From the NCBI RefSeq assembly GCF_050948215.1, contig NW_027488946.1:62001-126000 (forward strand): a DNA stretch of 64,000 nucleotides. The letters run 5' to 3'. Source of the stretch: Halictus rubicundus. Lineage: Eukaryota; Arthropoda; Insecta; Hymenoptera; Halictidae. Made by a program: the position numbers and the translations under genes. Shown one piece after another: positions 12,121 through 27,300 of this stretch (position 1 is the stretch's first letter; every line of letters begins with the position of its first letter). Under the pieces are notes generated by a model. That model was not told the DNA's origin. It was given only the letters and a program-made list of their open reading frames with translations, and did no database searches.

Positions 12121-15100
12121 CCTCTATCCTCTATCCTATCCTATCCTCTATCCTATCCCATACTCTATCCTATCCTATCCTCTATCCTATCATATCCTAT
12201 ACTCTATCCTATAGTATCCTCTATCCTATCCTATCCTCTATCCTATCCAATCTTCTATCCTATCCTATCCTCAATCCTATCCTGCAACCTATCCAATCCA
12301 CTATGCTATCCTATCCTCTATCCTATCCTATCCTCTATCCTATCCTCTATCCTATCCTCTCCTCTATCCTATCCTCTCTTCTATCCTATCCTATCCTATC
12401 CTCTATCCTATCCTATCCTCTATCCTATCCTATCCTCTATCCTATCCTATCCTCTATCCTATCCTATCCTCTATCCTATCCTCTATCCCATCCTATACTC
12501 AATCCTATCCTATACTGTATTATATCCTATCCTCTTTCCTATCCTCTATCATATCGTATCCTCTATCCTATCCTATCCTCTACCCTATAATATCCTCTAA
12601 CCTATCCTCTTCTCTATCCTATCCTATCCTGTATCCTATCCAAATTCTACCCTACCCTCTATCCTATCCTATCCTCTATCCTATCCTCTATCATATCGTA
12701 TCCTCTATCCTATCCTATCCTCTACCCTATAATATCCTCTAACCTATCCTCTTCTCTATCCTATCCTATCCTGTATCCTATCCAAATTCTACCCTACCCT
12801 CTATCCTATCCTATCCTCTATCCTATCCTCTATCCTATCCTATCCTCTATCCTATCCTATTCTCAATTCTATCCTATAGTCCATCCTATCCTATCCGCTA
12901 TCCTATCCTATCCTCTATCCTATCCTATCGTCTATCCTATCCAATACTCTATCCTATCCTGTCCTCTATCCTATCCTATACTCTGTCCTTTCCTATCCTC
13001 TATCCTATCCTATCCTCTATCCTATCCCATCCTCTATCCTATCCTATCCTCTATCCTATCATAACCTATACTCTATCCTATACTATCCTCTATCCTATCC
13101 TACCCTCTATCCTATCCACTCTTGTATCCTATCCTATCCTGAATCCTATCCTGCATCCTATCCAATCCACTATGCTATCCTATCCTCTATCCTGTCCTCT
13201 CCTCTATCCTATCCTCTCTTCTATCCTATCCTATCCTATCCTCTATCCTATCCTATCCTCTATCCTATCATATCCTCTATCCTATCCTATCCTCTATCCT
13301 ATCCTATCCTCTATCCTAGCCTATCCTCTATCGTATCCTATCCTCTATCCTATCCTATCCTCTATCCTATCCTATCCTCTATCCTATCCTATCCTCTATA
13401 GTGTCCTATCCTCTATCCTATCCTATCCTCTATCCTATCCTATCATCTATCCTATCCTATTCTCTATCTTATCCTATCCTCTATCCTATCCTATCCTCTA
13501 TCCTATCCTATCCTCTATCCTATCCTATCCTCTATCCTATCCTATCCTCTATCCTATCCTATCCTCTATCCTATCCTATCCTCTATCCTATCCTATCCTC
13601 TATCCTATCCCATTCTCTATCCTATCCTATCCTCTATCCTATCCTATCCTGTATCCTATCCAAATTCTACCCTACCCTCTATCCTATCCTATCCTCTATC
13701 CTATCCTATCCTCTATCCTATACTATCCTCTATCCTATCCTATTCTCTATCTTATCCTATCCTCTATCCTATCATAACCTATACTCTATCCTATACTATC
13801 CTCTATCCTATCCTACCCTCTATCCTATCCAATCTTGTATCCTATCCTATCCTGAATCCTATCCTGCATCCTATCCAATCCACTATGCTATCCTATCCTC
13901 TATCGTATCCTATCCTCTATCCTATCCTATCCTCTATCCTATCCTATCCTCTATCCTATCCTATCCTCTATCCTATCCTATCCTCTATCCTATCCTATCC
14001 TCTATCCTATCCTATCCTCTATCGTGTAATCTATCCTCAATCCTATCCTCTATCCTATCCTATCCTCTATCCTATCCTATCATCTATCCTATCCTATTCT
14101 CTATCTTATCCTGTCCTCTATCCTATCCTATCCTCTATCCTATCCTATCCTCTATCCTATCCTATCCTCTATCCTATCCTATCATCTATCCTATCCTATT
14201 CTCTATCTTATCCTATCCTCTATCCTATCCTATCCTCTATCCTATCCTATCCTCTATCCTATCCTATCCTCTATCCTATCCTATCCGCTATCCTATCCTA
14301 TCCTCTATCCTCTCCTATCGTCTATCCTATCCAATACTCTATCCTATCCTGTCCTCCATGCTATCCTATACTCTGTCCTTTCCTATCTTCTATCCTATCC
14401 CATCCTCTATCCTATCCTATCCTCTATCCTATCCTATTCTCTATCCTATCCTATCCACTATCCTATCCTCTATCCTATCCTATCCTCTATCCTATCCTAT
14501 CCTCTATCCTATCCTATCCTCTATCCTATCCTATCCACTATCCTATCCTATCCTCTATCCTATCCTCTATCCTATCCTCTATCCTATCCTCTATCCTATC
14601 CTCTATCCTATCCTATCCTCTATCCTATCCTATCCTCTATCGTCTCCTATCCTCTATCCTATCCAATCCCCTATACTATCCTCTATCCTGTCCTATTCTC
14701 TATCCTATCCTCTATCCTATCCTATCCTCTATCTTATCCTATCCTCTATCCTATCCTATCCTCTATCCTATCGTATCCTCTATCCTATCCCATCCTCTAA
14801 CCTATCCTATCCTATTAACTATCCTATACTATCCTCTAACATATCCTAACCTGTACCCTATCCTATCCTGTATCCTATCCAATCTTCTATCCTATCCTAT
14901 CGTCAATCCTATCCTGCATCCTATCCAATCCACTATGCTATCCTATCCTCTATCCTATCGTATCCTCTATCCTATCCCATCCTCTATCCTATCATATCCT
15001 CTGTCCTGTCCTATCCTCTATCCTATCCTATCCTCTATCCTATCGTATCCTCTATCCTATCCTATCCTCTATCCTATCCTATCCTCTATCCTATCCTATC

Positions 15101-15599
15101 CTGTATCCTATCCTATCCTCTATCGTATAATCTATCCTCAATCCTATCCTCTATCCTATACTATCCTCTATCCTATCCTATCCTCTATCCTATTCTATCC
15201 TCTATCCTCTATCCTATACTATCCTCTATCCTATCCTATCCTGCATCCTATCCAATCCACTATGCTATCCTATCCTCTATCCTATCGTATCCTCTATCCT
15301 ATCCCATCCTCTATCCTATCATATCCTCTGTCCTGTCCTATCCTCCATCCTATCCTATCCTCTATCCAATCCTACCCTCAATCCTATCCTATCCTCCATC
15401 CTATCCTCTATCCTATCATATCCTCTATCCTGTCCTATCCTCTATCCTATCCTATCCTATATCCTATCCTATTCTCTATCCTATATCGTATCCTATTCTC
15501 TATCCTCTATCCTATCCTATCCACTATCCTATCCTATCCTCTATCCTATCTTCTATCCTATCCTATCCTCAATCCTATCGTATCCACTGTCCTATAATA

Positions 15600-18500
15600 T
15601 CCTCTACCCTATACTCTATGCAATCCTATCCTATCCTCTATCCTATCCTATCCTCTATCCTATCCTATCCTCTATCCTATCCTATCCTCTATCCTATCCT
15701 ATCCTCTATCCTATCCTATCCTCTATCCTATCCTATCCTCTATCCTATTCTATCATCTATCCTATCCTATCCTCTATCCCATCCTATTCTCAGTCCAATC
15801 CTATCCTATCCTCTATCGTATCCTATTCTCTATCCTATCCAATCCTATATCGTATCCTCTATCCTATCCTATCCTCTATCCTATCCTATCCTCTATCCTA
15901 TCCTATCATCTATCCTATCCTATCCTCTATCCCATCCTATCCTCAGTCCAATCCTATCCTATCCTCTATCGTATCCTATTGTCTATCCTATCCAATCCTA
16001 TATCGTATCCTCTATCCTATCCTATCCTCTATCTTATCCTATCCTGTATCCTATCCTATCCTCTATCCTATCCTATCCTCTGTCCTATCCTATCCTCTAT
16101 CCTATCCTATCCTCTATCCTATCCTATCCTCTATCCTATCCTATCCTCTATCCTATCCTATCCTCTATCCCATCCTATTCTCAGTCCAATCCTATCCTAT
16201 CCTCTATCGTATCCTATTCTCTATCCTATCCTATATCGTATCCTCTATCCTATCCTATCCTCTATCCTATCCTATCCTCTATCCTATCCTATCCTCTATC
16301 CTATCCTATCGTCTATCCCATCCTATCCACAGTCCAATCCTATCCTATCCTCTATCGTATCCTATTGTCTATCCTATCCAATCCTATATCGTATCCTCTA
16401 TCCTATCCTATCCTCTATCTTATCCTATCCTGTATCCTATCCTATCCTCTATCCTATCCTATCCTCTATCCTATCCTATCCTCTATCCTATTCTATCCTC
16501 TATCCTATCCTATCCTCTATCCCATCCTATTCTCAGTCCAATCCTATCCTATCCTCTATCGTATCCTATTCTCTATCCTATCCAATCCTATATCGTATCC
16601 TCTATCCTATCCTATCACCTTTAATATCATATCCTCTGTCCTATCCTGTAATCTATCCTATCCTATCCTCTAACTCATCCTATCCTCTATCCTATCCGAT
16701 CCTCTATCCTATCCTATCCTCTATCCTATCCTATCCTCTATCCAACCCTATCCTCTATCTTATCCTATCCTCTATCCTATTCTATCCTCTATCCTATCCT
16801 ATCCTCTATCCTATCCTATCCTCTATCCTATCCTATCCTCTATCCTATTCTATCCTCTATCCTATCCTATCCTCTATCCCATCCTATTCTCAGTCCAATC
16901 CTATCCTATCCTCTATCGTATCCTATTCTCTATCCTATGCAATCCTATATCGTATCCTCTATCCTATCCTATCCTCTATCCTATCCTATCTTGCTATCCT
17001 ATCCTATCCTCTATCCTATCCTATCCTCTATCCTATCCTATCCTCTATCCTATCCTATCCTCTATCCTATCATCTATCCTATCCTCTATCCTATCCTCTA
17101 TCCTATCCTCTATCCTATCCTCTATCCTATCCTATCCTCTATCCTATCCTATCCTCTATCCTATCATCTATCCTATCCTCTATCCTCTATCCTATCCTCT
17201 ATCCTATCCTATCCTCTATCCTATCCTATCCTCTACCCTATCCTTTCCTGTCCTCTATCCTATCCTATCCCATATCCTATCCTTTCCTCTATCCTATCCT
17301 ATCCTCTATCCTATTCTATTCTCTATCCTATCCTATCCTCTATCCTATCCTATCCTCTATCCCATGCTATTCTCTATCCAATCCTGTCCTATCCTTTATC
17401 GTATCCTATTCTCTATCCTATCCAATCCTATATCGTATCCTCTATCATATCCTATCCTCTATCTTATCTTACCCTCTATCCTATCCTATCCTCTATCGTA
17501 TAATCTATCCTCAATCCTATCCTCTGTCCTATACTATCCTCAATCCTATCCTATCCTCTATCCTTTCCTATCCTCTATCGTATAATCTATCCTCAATCCT
17601 ATCCTCTGTCCTATACTATCCTCTATCCTATCCTATCCTCTATCCTATCCTATCCTCTATCCTATCCTATCCTCCATCCTATCCTATCCTCTATCGTATG
17701 ATCTATCCTCAATCATATCGTCTGTCCTATACTATCCTCTATCCTATCCTATACTCCATCCTATCCTATGCTCTATCCTATCCTATCCTCTATCGTCTAA
17801 TCTATCCTCAATCCTATCCTCTGTCCTATACTATCCTCTATCCTATCCTATCCTCTATCCTATCCTATCCTCTATCCTAACCTATCATCTACCCTATCCT
17901 ATCCTCTATCCTATCCTATCCTCTATCGCATCCTATCCCCTAGAATATCGTATCCTCTATCCTATCCTATCCTCTATAATATCGTATCCTCTATCCTATC
18001 CTATCCTCTATAATATCGTATCCTCTATCCGATCCTATCCACTATCCTATCCTATCCTCTATCCCATCCTATCCTCTATCCTATCCTATCCTCTATCCTA
18101 TCCAATCCCCTATCATATCCAATCCTCTATCCTATCCTCTATCCTATCCTATTCTCTATCCTATCCTCTATCCTATCCTATCCTCTATCGTCTCCTATAC
18201 ATTATCGTATCCAATCCCCTATCCTATCCACTATCCTATCCTATCCTCTATCCTATCCTATCCTCTATCCAATCCTATCCTCTATCCTATCCTCCCATCT
18301 ATCCCATCCTATCCTCTATCCTATCCTATCCTCTATCCTATCCTATCCTCTATCCTATCCTATCCTCTATCCTATCCTATCCTCTATCCTATCCTATCCT
18401 CTATCCTATCCTATCCTCTATCCTATCCTATCCTGTCCTGTAACCTATCCTATCCTCTATCCTATCCTATCCTGTCCTGTAACCTATCCTATCCTTTATC
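15600..18500. repeat. Domain II of the satellite array
   Basis: This part is marked by a cassette containing CAGTCCAATCC followed by TCGTATCC variants and CCTATATCGTATCC. Copies begin at 15791, 15954, 16192, 16330, 16534 and 16891. A single CTTTAATATC variant lies near 16,620, and several CGTATAATCTATCC variants lie between 17,500 and 17,800. The same variants recur in domain IV about 40 kb away, so the two regions are related although domain III separates them. The right end, near 18,430-18,500, holds CCTGTCCTGTAACC variants. I see nothing but satellite units. Confidence 0.75.
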
Positions 18501-21500
18501 CTATCCTATTCTCTATCCTATGCTATTCTCTATCCCATCCTATCCTCTATCCTATCCCATCCTCTATCCTATCCTATCCTCTATCCTATCCTATCCTATC
18601 CTCTATCCTATCCTATCCTCTATCCTATCTCATCCTCTATCCTATCCCATCCCCTATCCTATCCTCTATCCTATCCTATCCTCTATCCTATCCTATCCTC
18701 TATCTTATCCTATCCTCTATCCTATCCAATCCCCTATCATATCCAATCCTCTATCCTATCCTCTATCCTATCCTATCCTCTATCCTATCCTATCCTCTAT
18801 CCTATCCTATCCTCTATCCTATCTTATCCTCTATCCTATTCTATACTTTATCCAATCCTATCCGCTATCCAATCCTATCCTCTATCCTATCCTATCCTCT
18901 ATCCTATCCTATTCTCTATCCTATCCTCTATCCTATCCTATCCTCTATCCTATCCTATCCTCTATCCTATCCTATCCTCTATCTTATCCTATCCTCTATC
19001 CTATCCAATCGACTATCATATCCAATCCTCTATCCTATCCTCTATCCTATCCTATCCTCTATCCTATCCTATTCTCTATCCTATCCTCTATCCTATCCAA
19101 TCGCCTATCATTTCCTCTATTCGATCCTCTTCTCTATAATATCGTATCCTCTATCCTATCCTGTCCTCTATCCTATAATATCATCCATCCTATCCTATTC
19201 TCTATCCTACACTATCCTATCCTCTATCGTATCCTATCCTCTATCCTACCCAATCCTATATCCTATACTCTATCCTATCCTATCCTCTATCCTATCCTAT
19301 CCTCTATCCTATCCTATCCTCTATCATATCCTATCCTCTTTCCTATAATATCATCTATCCTATCCTATCCTCTACCCTATTCTATACTCCATCCTATCCT
19401 ATCCGCTATCTTATCCTATCCTCTATCCTATCCTATCCTCTATCCTATCCCCTATCCTATCCAATCCCCCATCCGATCCTCTATCCTATCCGATCCTCTA
19501 TCCTATCCTATCCTCTATCCTATCCTATCCTCTATCCTATCCTATCCTATCGTCTATCCTATCCTATCCTCTATCCTATCCTATCCTCCATCCTATCCTA
19601 TCCTCTATCCTATTCTATCCTCTATCCTATCCTATCCTATCCACTATCCTATCCTATCCTCTATCCTATCCTATTCTCTATCCTATCCTCTATCCTATCC
19701 TATCCTCTATCCTATCCTATCCTCTATCCTATCCTATCCTCTATCTTATCCTATCCTCTATCCCATCCAATCCCCTATCATATCCAGTCCTCTATCCTAT
19801 CCTCTATCCTATCCTATCCTCTATCCTATCCTATCCTCTATCCTATCCTATCCTCTATCCTATCTTATCCTCTATCCTATTCTATACTCTATCCATTCCT
19901 ATCCGCTATCCAATCCTATCCTCTATCCTATCCTATCCTCTATCCTATCCTATTCACTATCCTATCCTCTATCCTATCCTATCCTCTATCCTATCCTATT
20001 CTCTATCCTATCTTCTATCCTATCCAATCCCCTATCATTTCCTCTATTCGATCCTCTTCTCTATAATATCGTATCCTCTATCGTATCCTGTCCTCTATCC
20101 TATAATATCATCCATCCTTTCCTATTCTCTATCCTACCCTATCCTATCCTCTATCGTATCCTATCCTCTATCCTATCCAATCCTATATCCTATACTCTAT
20201 CCTATCCTATCCTCTATCCTATCCAATCACCTATCCGATCCTCTATCCTATCCTTTCCTCTATCCTATCCTATCCTCAATCCTATCCTATCCTCTATCCT
20301 ATCCTATCCTCTATCCTATCCTATCCTCTATCCTATCCTATCCTCTATCCTATCCTATCCTCTATCCTATCCTATCCTCTATCCTCTATCCTATGCAATC
20401 CTCTATCCTATCCTATCCTCTATCCTATCCTCTATCCTATCCTATCCTCTATCCTATCCTATCCTCTATCCTATCCTATCCTCTATCCTATCCTCTATCC
20501 TATCCTCTATCCTATCCTCTATCCTATCCTATCCTCTATCCTATCCTATCCTCTATCCTATCCTATCCTCTATCCCATCCTATACTCTGTCCTATCCTAT
20601 CCTCTATCCTATCCTATCCTCTATCCTATCCTATCCTCTATCCTATCCTATTCTCTATCCTATCCTATCCTCTATCCTATCCTATCCTCTATCCTATCCT
20701 ATCCTCTATCCTATCCTATCCTCTATCATATCCTATCCTCTATCCTATCCTATCCTCTATCCTATCTTATCCTCTATCCTATTCTATACTCTATCCAATC
20801 CTATCCTCTATCCTATCCTATCCTCTATCCTATCCTATTATCTCCACTATCCTATCCTCTATCCTATCCTATCCTCTATCCTATCCTATCCTCTATCCTA
20901 TTCTATACTCTATCCAATCCTATCCGCTATCCAATCCTATCCTCTATCCTATCCAATCACCTATCCGATCCTCTATCCTATCCTTTCCTCTATCCTATCC
21001 TATCCTCTATCCTATCCAATCCCCTATCATATCCAATCCTCTATCCTATCCTCTATCCTATCCTCTATCCTATCCAATCCCCTATCATATCCAATCCTCT
21101 ATCCTATCCTCTATCCTATCCTATCCTCTATCCTATCCTATTCTCTATCCTATCCTCTATCCTATCCAATCCCCTATCATTTCCTCTATTCGATCCTCTT
21201 CTCTATAATATCGTATCCTCTATCCTATCCTGTCCTCTATCCTATAATATCATCCATCCTATCCTATTCTCTATCCTATCCTATCCTCTATCCTATCCTA
21301 TCCTCTATCCTATCCTATCCTCTATCCTATCCTATCCTCTATCCTATCCTATCCTCTATCCTATCCTATCCTCTATCCTATCCTATCCTCTATCCTATCC
21401 TATCCTCTATCCTATCCTATCCTCTATCCTATCCTATCCTATCCACTATCCTATCCTATCCTCTATCCTATCCTATTCTCTATCCTATCCTGTATCCTAT

Positions 21501-24308
21501 CCTATCCTCTATCCTATCCTATCCTCTATCTTATCCTATCCTCTATCCTATCCAATCCCCTATCATATCCAATCCTCTATCCTATCCTCTATCCTATCCT
21601 ATCCTCTATCCTATCCTCTATCCTATCCTATCCTCTATCCTATCCTATCCTCTATCCTATCCTATCCTCTATCCTATCCTATCCTCTATTCTATCCTATC
21701 CTCTATCCTATCCTATCATCTATCCTATCCTATCCTCTATCCTATCCTATCCTCTATCCTATCCTATCCTCTATCCTATCCTATCCTCTATCCTATCCTA
21801 TCCTATCCTCTATCCTATCCTATCCTCTATCCTATCCTATCCTCCATCCTATCCTATCCTCTATCCTATCCTATCCTCTATCCTATTGTATCCTATCCAC
21901 TATCCTATCCTATCCTCTATCCTATCCTATTCTCTATCCTATCCTCTATCCTATCCTATCCTCTATCCTATCCTATCCTCTATCCTATCCTATCCTCTAT
22001 CTTATCCTATCCTCTATCCTATCCAATCCCCTATCATATCCAATCCTCTATCCTATCCTCTATCCTATCCTATCCTCTATCCTATCCTATCCTCTATCCT
22101 ATCCTATCCTCTATCCTATCTTATCCTCTATCCTATTCTATACTCTATCCAATCCTATCCGCTATACAATCCTATCCTCTATCCTATCCTATCCTCTATC
22201 CTATCCTATCCTCTATCCTATCTTATCCTCTATCCTATTCTATACTCTATCCAATCCTATCCGCTATCCAATCCTATCCTCTATCCTATCCTATCCTCTA
22301 TCCTATCCTATCCTCTATCCTATCCTATCCTCTATCCTATCCCATTCTCTATCCTATCTTCTATCCTATCCAATCCCCTATCATTTCCTCTATTCGATCC
22401 TCTTCTCTATAATATCGTATCCTCTATCCTATCCTGTCCTCTATCCTATAATATCATCCATCCTTTCCTATTCTCTATCCTACCCTATCCTATCCTCTAT
22501 CGTATCCTATCCTCTATCCTATCCAATCCTATATCCTATACTCTATCCTATCCTATCCTCTATCCTATCCAATCACCTATCCGATCCTCTATCCTATCCT
22601 TTCCTCTATCCTATCCTATCCTCAATCCTATCCTATCCTCTATCCTATCCTATCCTCTATCCTATCCTATCCTCTATCCTATCCTATCCTCTATCCTATC
22701 CTATCCTCTATCCTATCCTATCCTCTATCCTATCCTATCCTCTATCCTATCCTATCCTCTATCCTATCCTATCCTCTATCCCATCCTATACTCTGTCCTA
22801 TCCTATCCTCTATCCTATCCTATCCTCTATCCTATCCTATCCTCTATCCTATCCTATTCTCTATCCTATCCTATCCTCTATCCTATCCTATCCTCTATCC
22901 TATCCTATCCTCTATCCTATCCTATCCTCTATCATATCCTATCCTCTATCCTATCCTATCCTCTATCCTATCTTATCCTCTATCCTATTCTATACTCTAT
23001 CCAATCCTATCCTCTATCCTATCCTATCCTCTATCCTATCCTATTATCTCCACTATCCTATCCTCTATCCTATCCTATCCTCTATCCTATCCTATCCTAT
23101 CCTCTATCCTATCCTATCCTCTATCCTATCCTATCCTCTATCCTATCCTATCCTCTATCCTATCCTATCCTCTATCCTATCCAATCCTATATCCTATACT
23201 CTATCCTATCCTATCCTCTATCCTATCCAATCACCTATCCGATCCTCTATCCTATCCTTTCCTCTATCCTATCCTATCCTCAATCCTATCCTATCCTCTA
23301 TCCTATCCTATCCTCTATCCTATCCTATCCTCTATCCTATCCTATCCTCTATCCTATCCTATCCTCTATCCTATCCTATCCTCTATCCTATCCTATCCTC
23401 TATCCTATCCTATCCTCTATCCCATCCTATACTCTGTCCTATCCTATCCTCTATCCTATCCTATCCTCTATCCTATCCTATCCTCTATCCTATCCTATTC
23501 TCTATCCTATCCTATCCTCTATCCTATCCTATCCTCTATCCTATCCTATCCTCTATCATATCCTATCCTCTATCCTATCCTATCCTCTATCCTATCTTAT
23601 ACTCTATCCAATTCTATACTCTTTCCAATCCTATCCGCTATCCAATCCTATCCTCTATCCTATCCAATCCCCTATCATATCCAATCCTCTATCCTATCCT
23701 CTATCCTATCCTATCCTCTATCCTATCCTATCCTCTATCCTATCCTATCCTCTATCCTATCTTATCCTCTATCCTATTCTATACTCTATCCAATCCTATC
23801 CGCTATCCAATCCTATCCTCTATCCTATCCTATCCTGTATCCTATCCTATCCTCTATCCTATCCTATCCTCTATCCTATCCTATCCTCTATCTTATCCTA
23901 TCCTCTATCCTATCCAATCCCCTATCATATCCAATCCTCTATCCTATCCTCTATCCTATCCTATCCTCTATTCTATCCTATCCTCTATCCTATCCTATCC
24001 TCTATCCTATCTTATCCTCTATCCTATTCTATACTCTATCCAATCCTATCCGCTATCCAATCCTATCCTCTATCCTATCCTATCCTCTATCCTATCCTAT
24101 TCTCTATCCTATCCTCTATCCTATCCTATCCTCTATCCTATCCTATCCTCTATCCTATCCTATCCTCTATCTTATCCTATCCTCTATCCTATCCAATCCC
24201 CTATCATATCCAATCCTCTATCCTATCCTCTATCCTATCCTATCCTCTATCCTATCCTATTCTCTATCCTATCCTCTATCCTATCCAATCCCCTATCATT
24301 TCCTCTAT

Positions 24309-27300
24309 TCGACCCTCTTCTCTATAATATCGTATCCTCTATCCTATCCTGTCCTCTATCCTATAATATCATCCATCCTATCCTATTCTCAATCCTACAC
24401 TATCCTATCCTCTATCGTATCCTATCCTCTATCCTACCCAATCCTATATCCTATACTCTATCCTATCCTATCCTCTATCCTATCCTATCCTCTATCCTAT
24501 CCTATCCTCTATCCTATCCTATCCTCTATCCTATCCTATCCTCTATCCTATCCTATCCTCTATCCTATCCCCTATCCTATCCAATCCCCCATCCGATCCT
24601 CTATCCTATCCTATCCTCTATCCTATCCTATCCTCTATCCTATTCTATCCTATCGTCTATCCTATCCTATCCTCTATCCTATCCTATCCTCCATCCTATC
24701 CAATCCTCTATCCTATCCTATCCTCTATCCTATCCTATCCTCTATCCTATCCTATTCTCTATCCTATCCTCTATCCTATCCTATCCTCTATCCTATCCTA
24801 TCCTCTATCCTATCCTATCCTCTATCGTATCCTATTGTCTATCCTATCCAATCCTATATCGTATCCTCTATCCTATCCTATCCTCTATCTTATCCTATCC
24901 TGTATCCTATCCTATCCTCTATCCTATCCTATCCTCTATCCTATCCTATCCTCTATCCTATCCTATCCTCTATCCTATTCTATCCTCTATCCTATCCTAT
25001 CCTCTATCCCATCCTATTCTCAGTCCAATCCTATCCTATCCTCTATCGTATCCTATTCTCTATCCTATCCAATCCTATATCGTATCCTCTATCCTATCCT
25101 ATCCTCTATCCTATCCTATCCTCTATCCTATCCTATCCTCTATCCTATCCTATCCTCTATCCTATCCTATCCTCTATCTTATCCTATCCTCTATCCTATC
25201 CAATCCCCTATCATATCCAATCCTCTATCCTATCCTCTATCCTATCCTATCCTCTATCCTATCCTATTCTCTATCCTATCCTCTATCCTATCCAATCCCC
25301 TATCATTTCCTCTATTCGACCCTCTTCTCTATAATATCGTATCCTCTATCCTATCCTGTCCTCTATCCTATAATATCATCCATCCTATCCTATTCTCAAT
25401 CCTACACTATCCTATCCTCTATCGTATCCTATCCTCTATCCTACCCAATCCTATATCCTATACTCTATCCTATCCTATCCTCTATCCTATCCTATCCTCT
25501 ATCCTATCCTATCCTCTATCCTATCCTATCCTCTATCCTATCCTATCCTCTATCCTATCCTATCCTCTATCCTATCCTATCCTCTATCATATCCTATCCT
25601 CTATCCTATCCTATCCTCTATCCTATCTTATCCTCTATCCTATTCTATACTCTATCCAATCCTATCCTCTATCCTATCCTATCCTCTATCCTATCCTATT
25701 ATCTCCACTATCCTATCCTCTATCCTATCCTATCCTCTATCCTATCCTATCCTATCCTCTATCCTATCCTATCCTCTATCCTATCCTATCCTCTATCCTA
25801 TCCTATCCTCTATCCTATCCTATCCTCTATCCTATCCAATCCTATATCCTATACTCTATCCTATCCTATCCTCTATCCTATCCAATCACCTATCCGATCC
25901 TCTATCCTATCCTTTCCTCTATCCTATCCTATCCTCAATCCTATCCTATCCTCTATCCTATCCTATCCTCTATCCTATCCTATCCTCTATCCTATCCTAT
26001 CCTCTATCCTATCCTATCCTCTATCCTATCCTATCCTCTATCCTATCCTATCCTCTATCCTATCCTATCCTCTATCCTATCCTATCCTCTATCCCATCCT
26101 ATACTCTGTCCTATCCTATCCTCTATCCTATCCTATCCTCTATCCTATCCTATCCTCTATCCTATCCTATTCTCTATCCTATCCTATCCTCTATCCTATC
26201 CTATCCTCTATCCTATCCTATCCTCTATCCTATCCTATCCTCTATCATATCCTATCCTCTATCCTATCCTATCCTCTATCCTATCTTATACTCTATCCAA
26301 TTCTATACTCTTTCCAATCCTATCCGCTATCCAATCCTATCCTCTATCCTATCCAATCCCCTATCATATCCAATCCTCTATCCTATCCTCTATCCTATCC
26401 TATCCTCTATCCTATCCTATCCTCTATCCTATCCTATCCTCTATCCTATCTTATCCTCTATCCTATTCTATACTCTATCCAATCCTATCCGCTATCCAAT
26501 CCTATCCTCTATCCTATCCTATCCTGTATCCTATCCTATCCTCTATCCTATCCTATCCTCTATCCTATCCTATCCTCTATCTTATCCTATCCTCTATCCT
26601 ATCCAATCCCCTATCATATCCAATCCTCTATCCTATCCTCTATCCTATCCTATCCTCTATTCTATCCTATCCTCTATCCTATCCTATCCTCTATCCTATC
26701 TTATCCTCTATCCTATTCTATACTCTATCCAATCCTATCCGCTATCCAATCCTATCCTCTATCCTATCCTATCCTCTATCCTATCCTATTCTCTATCCTA
26801 TCCTCTATCCTATCCTATCCTCTATCCTATCCTATCCTCTATCCTATCCTATCCTCTATCTTATCCTATCCTCTATCCTATCCAATCCCCTATCATATCC
26901 AATCCTCTATCCTATCCTCTATCCTATCCTATCCTCTATCCTATCCTATTCTCTATCCTATCCTCTATCCTATCCAATCCCCTATCATTTCCTCTATTCG
27001 ACCCTCTTCTCTATAATATCGTATCCTCTATCCTATCCTGTCCTCTATCCTATAATATCATCCATCCTATCCTATTCTCAATCCTACACTATCCTATCCT
27101 CTATCGTATCCTATCCTCTATCCTACCCAATCCTATATCCTATACTCTATCCTATCCTATCCTCTATCCTATCCTATCCTCTATCCTATCCTATCCTCTA
27201 TCCTATCCTATCCTCTATCCTATCCTATCCTCTATCCTATCCTATCCTCTATCCTATCCCCTATCCTATCCAATCCCCCATCCGATCCTCTATCCTATCC

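Larger units (their letters stand above)
1..15600. repeat. Domain I of the satellite array
   Basis: This part is defined by variant units that are rare or absent elsewhere. ACTGTATTATATCC begins at 251, 672, 1262, 2216, 5209, 8333 and 12513. CAAATTCTACCC begins at about 816, 963, 2343, 5336, 8460, 8952, 10730, 12641, 12783 and 13661. ATTAACTATCC begins at 3067, 3761, 6072, 6766 and 14814. CGTGTAATC begins at 4632, 7744, 9438, 10159, 11216, 11937 and 14023. TATGCTATCC variants also recur here, for example near 415, 1426, 1925, 2749 and 3188. The spacings repeat because kilobase blocks have been copied in tandem. The right border is gradual. Confidence 0.8.

Noticed and set aside
19108..19200. 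The domain III cassette as a tRNA, other RNA gene or promoter
   Set aside because: It is slightly diverged satellite sequence with almost no G on the + strand, so it cannot form a stable G-C paired fold. I see no internal promoter boxes. TATAATAT resembles a bacterial -10 box only by chance in TAT-rich DNA.
18520..24327. A 1,935-codon open frame beginning with ATG, with a Ser/Tyr/Pro/Leu/Ile repeat
   Set aside because: The translation is the 17-bp satellite read in three successive phases. The frame stays open because the strand lacks stop-forming triplets, and it ends at a point variant in the cassette. There is no non-repeat domain, no codon bias apart from the repeat and no plausible promoter.
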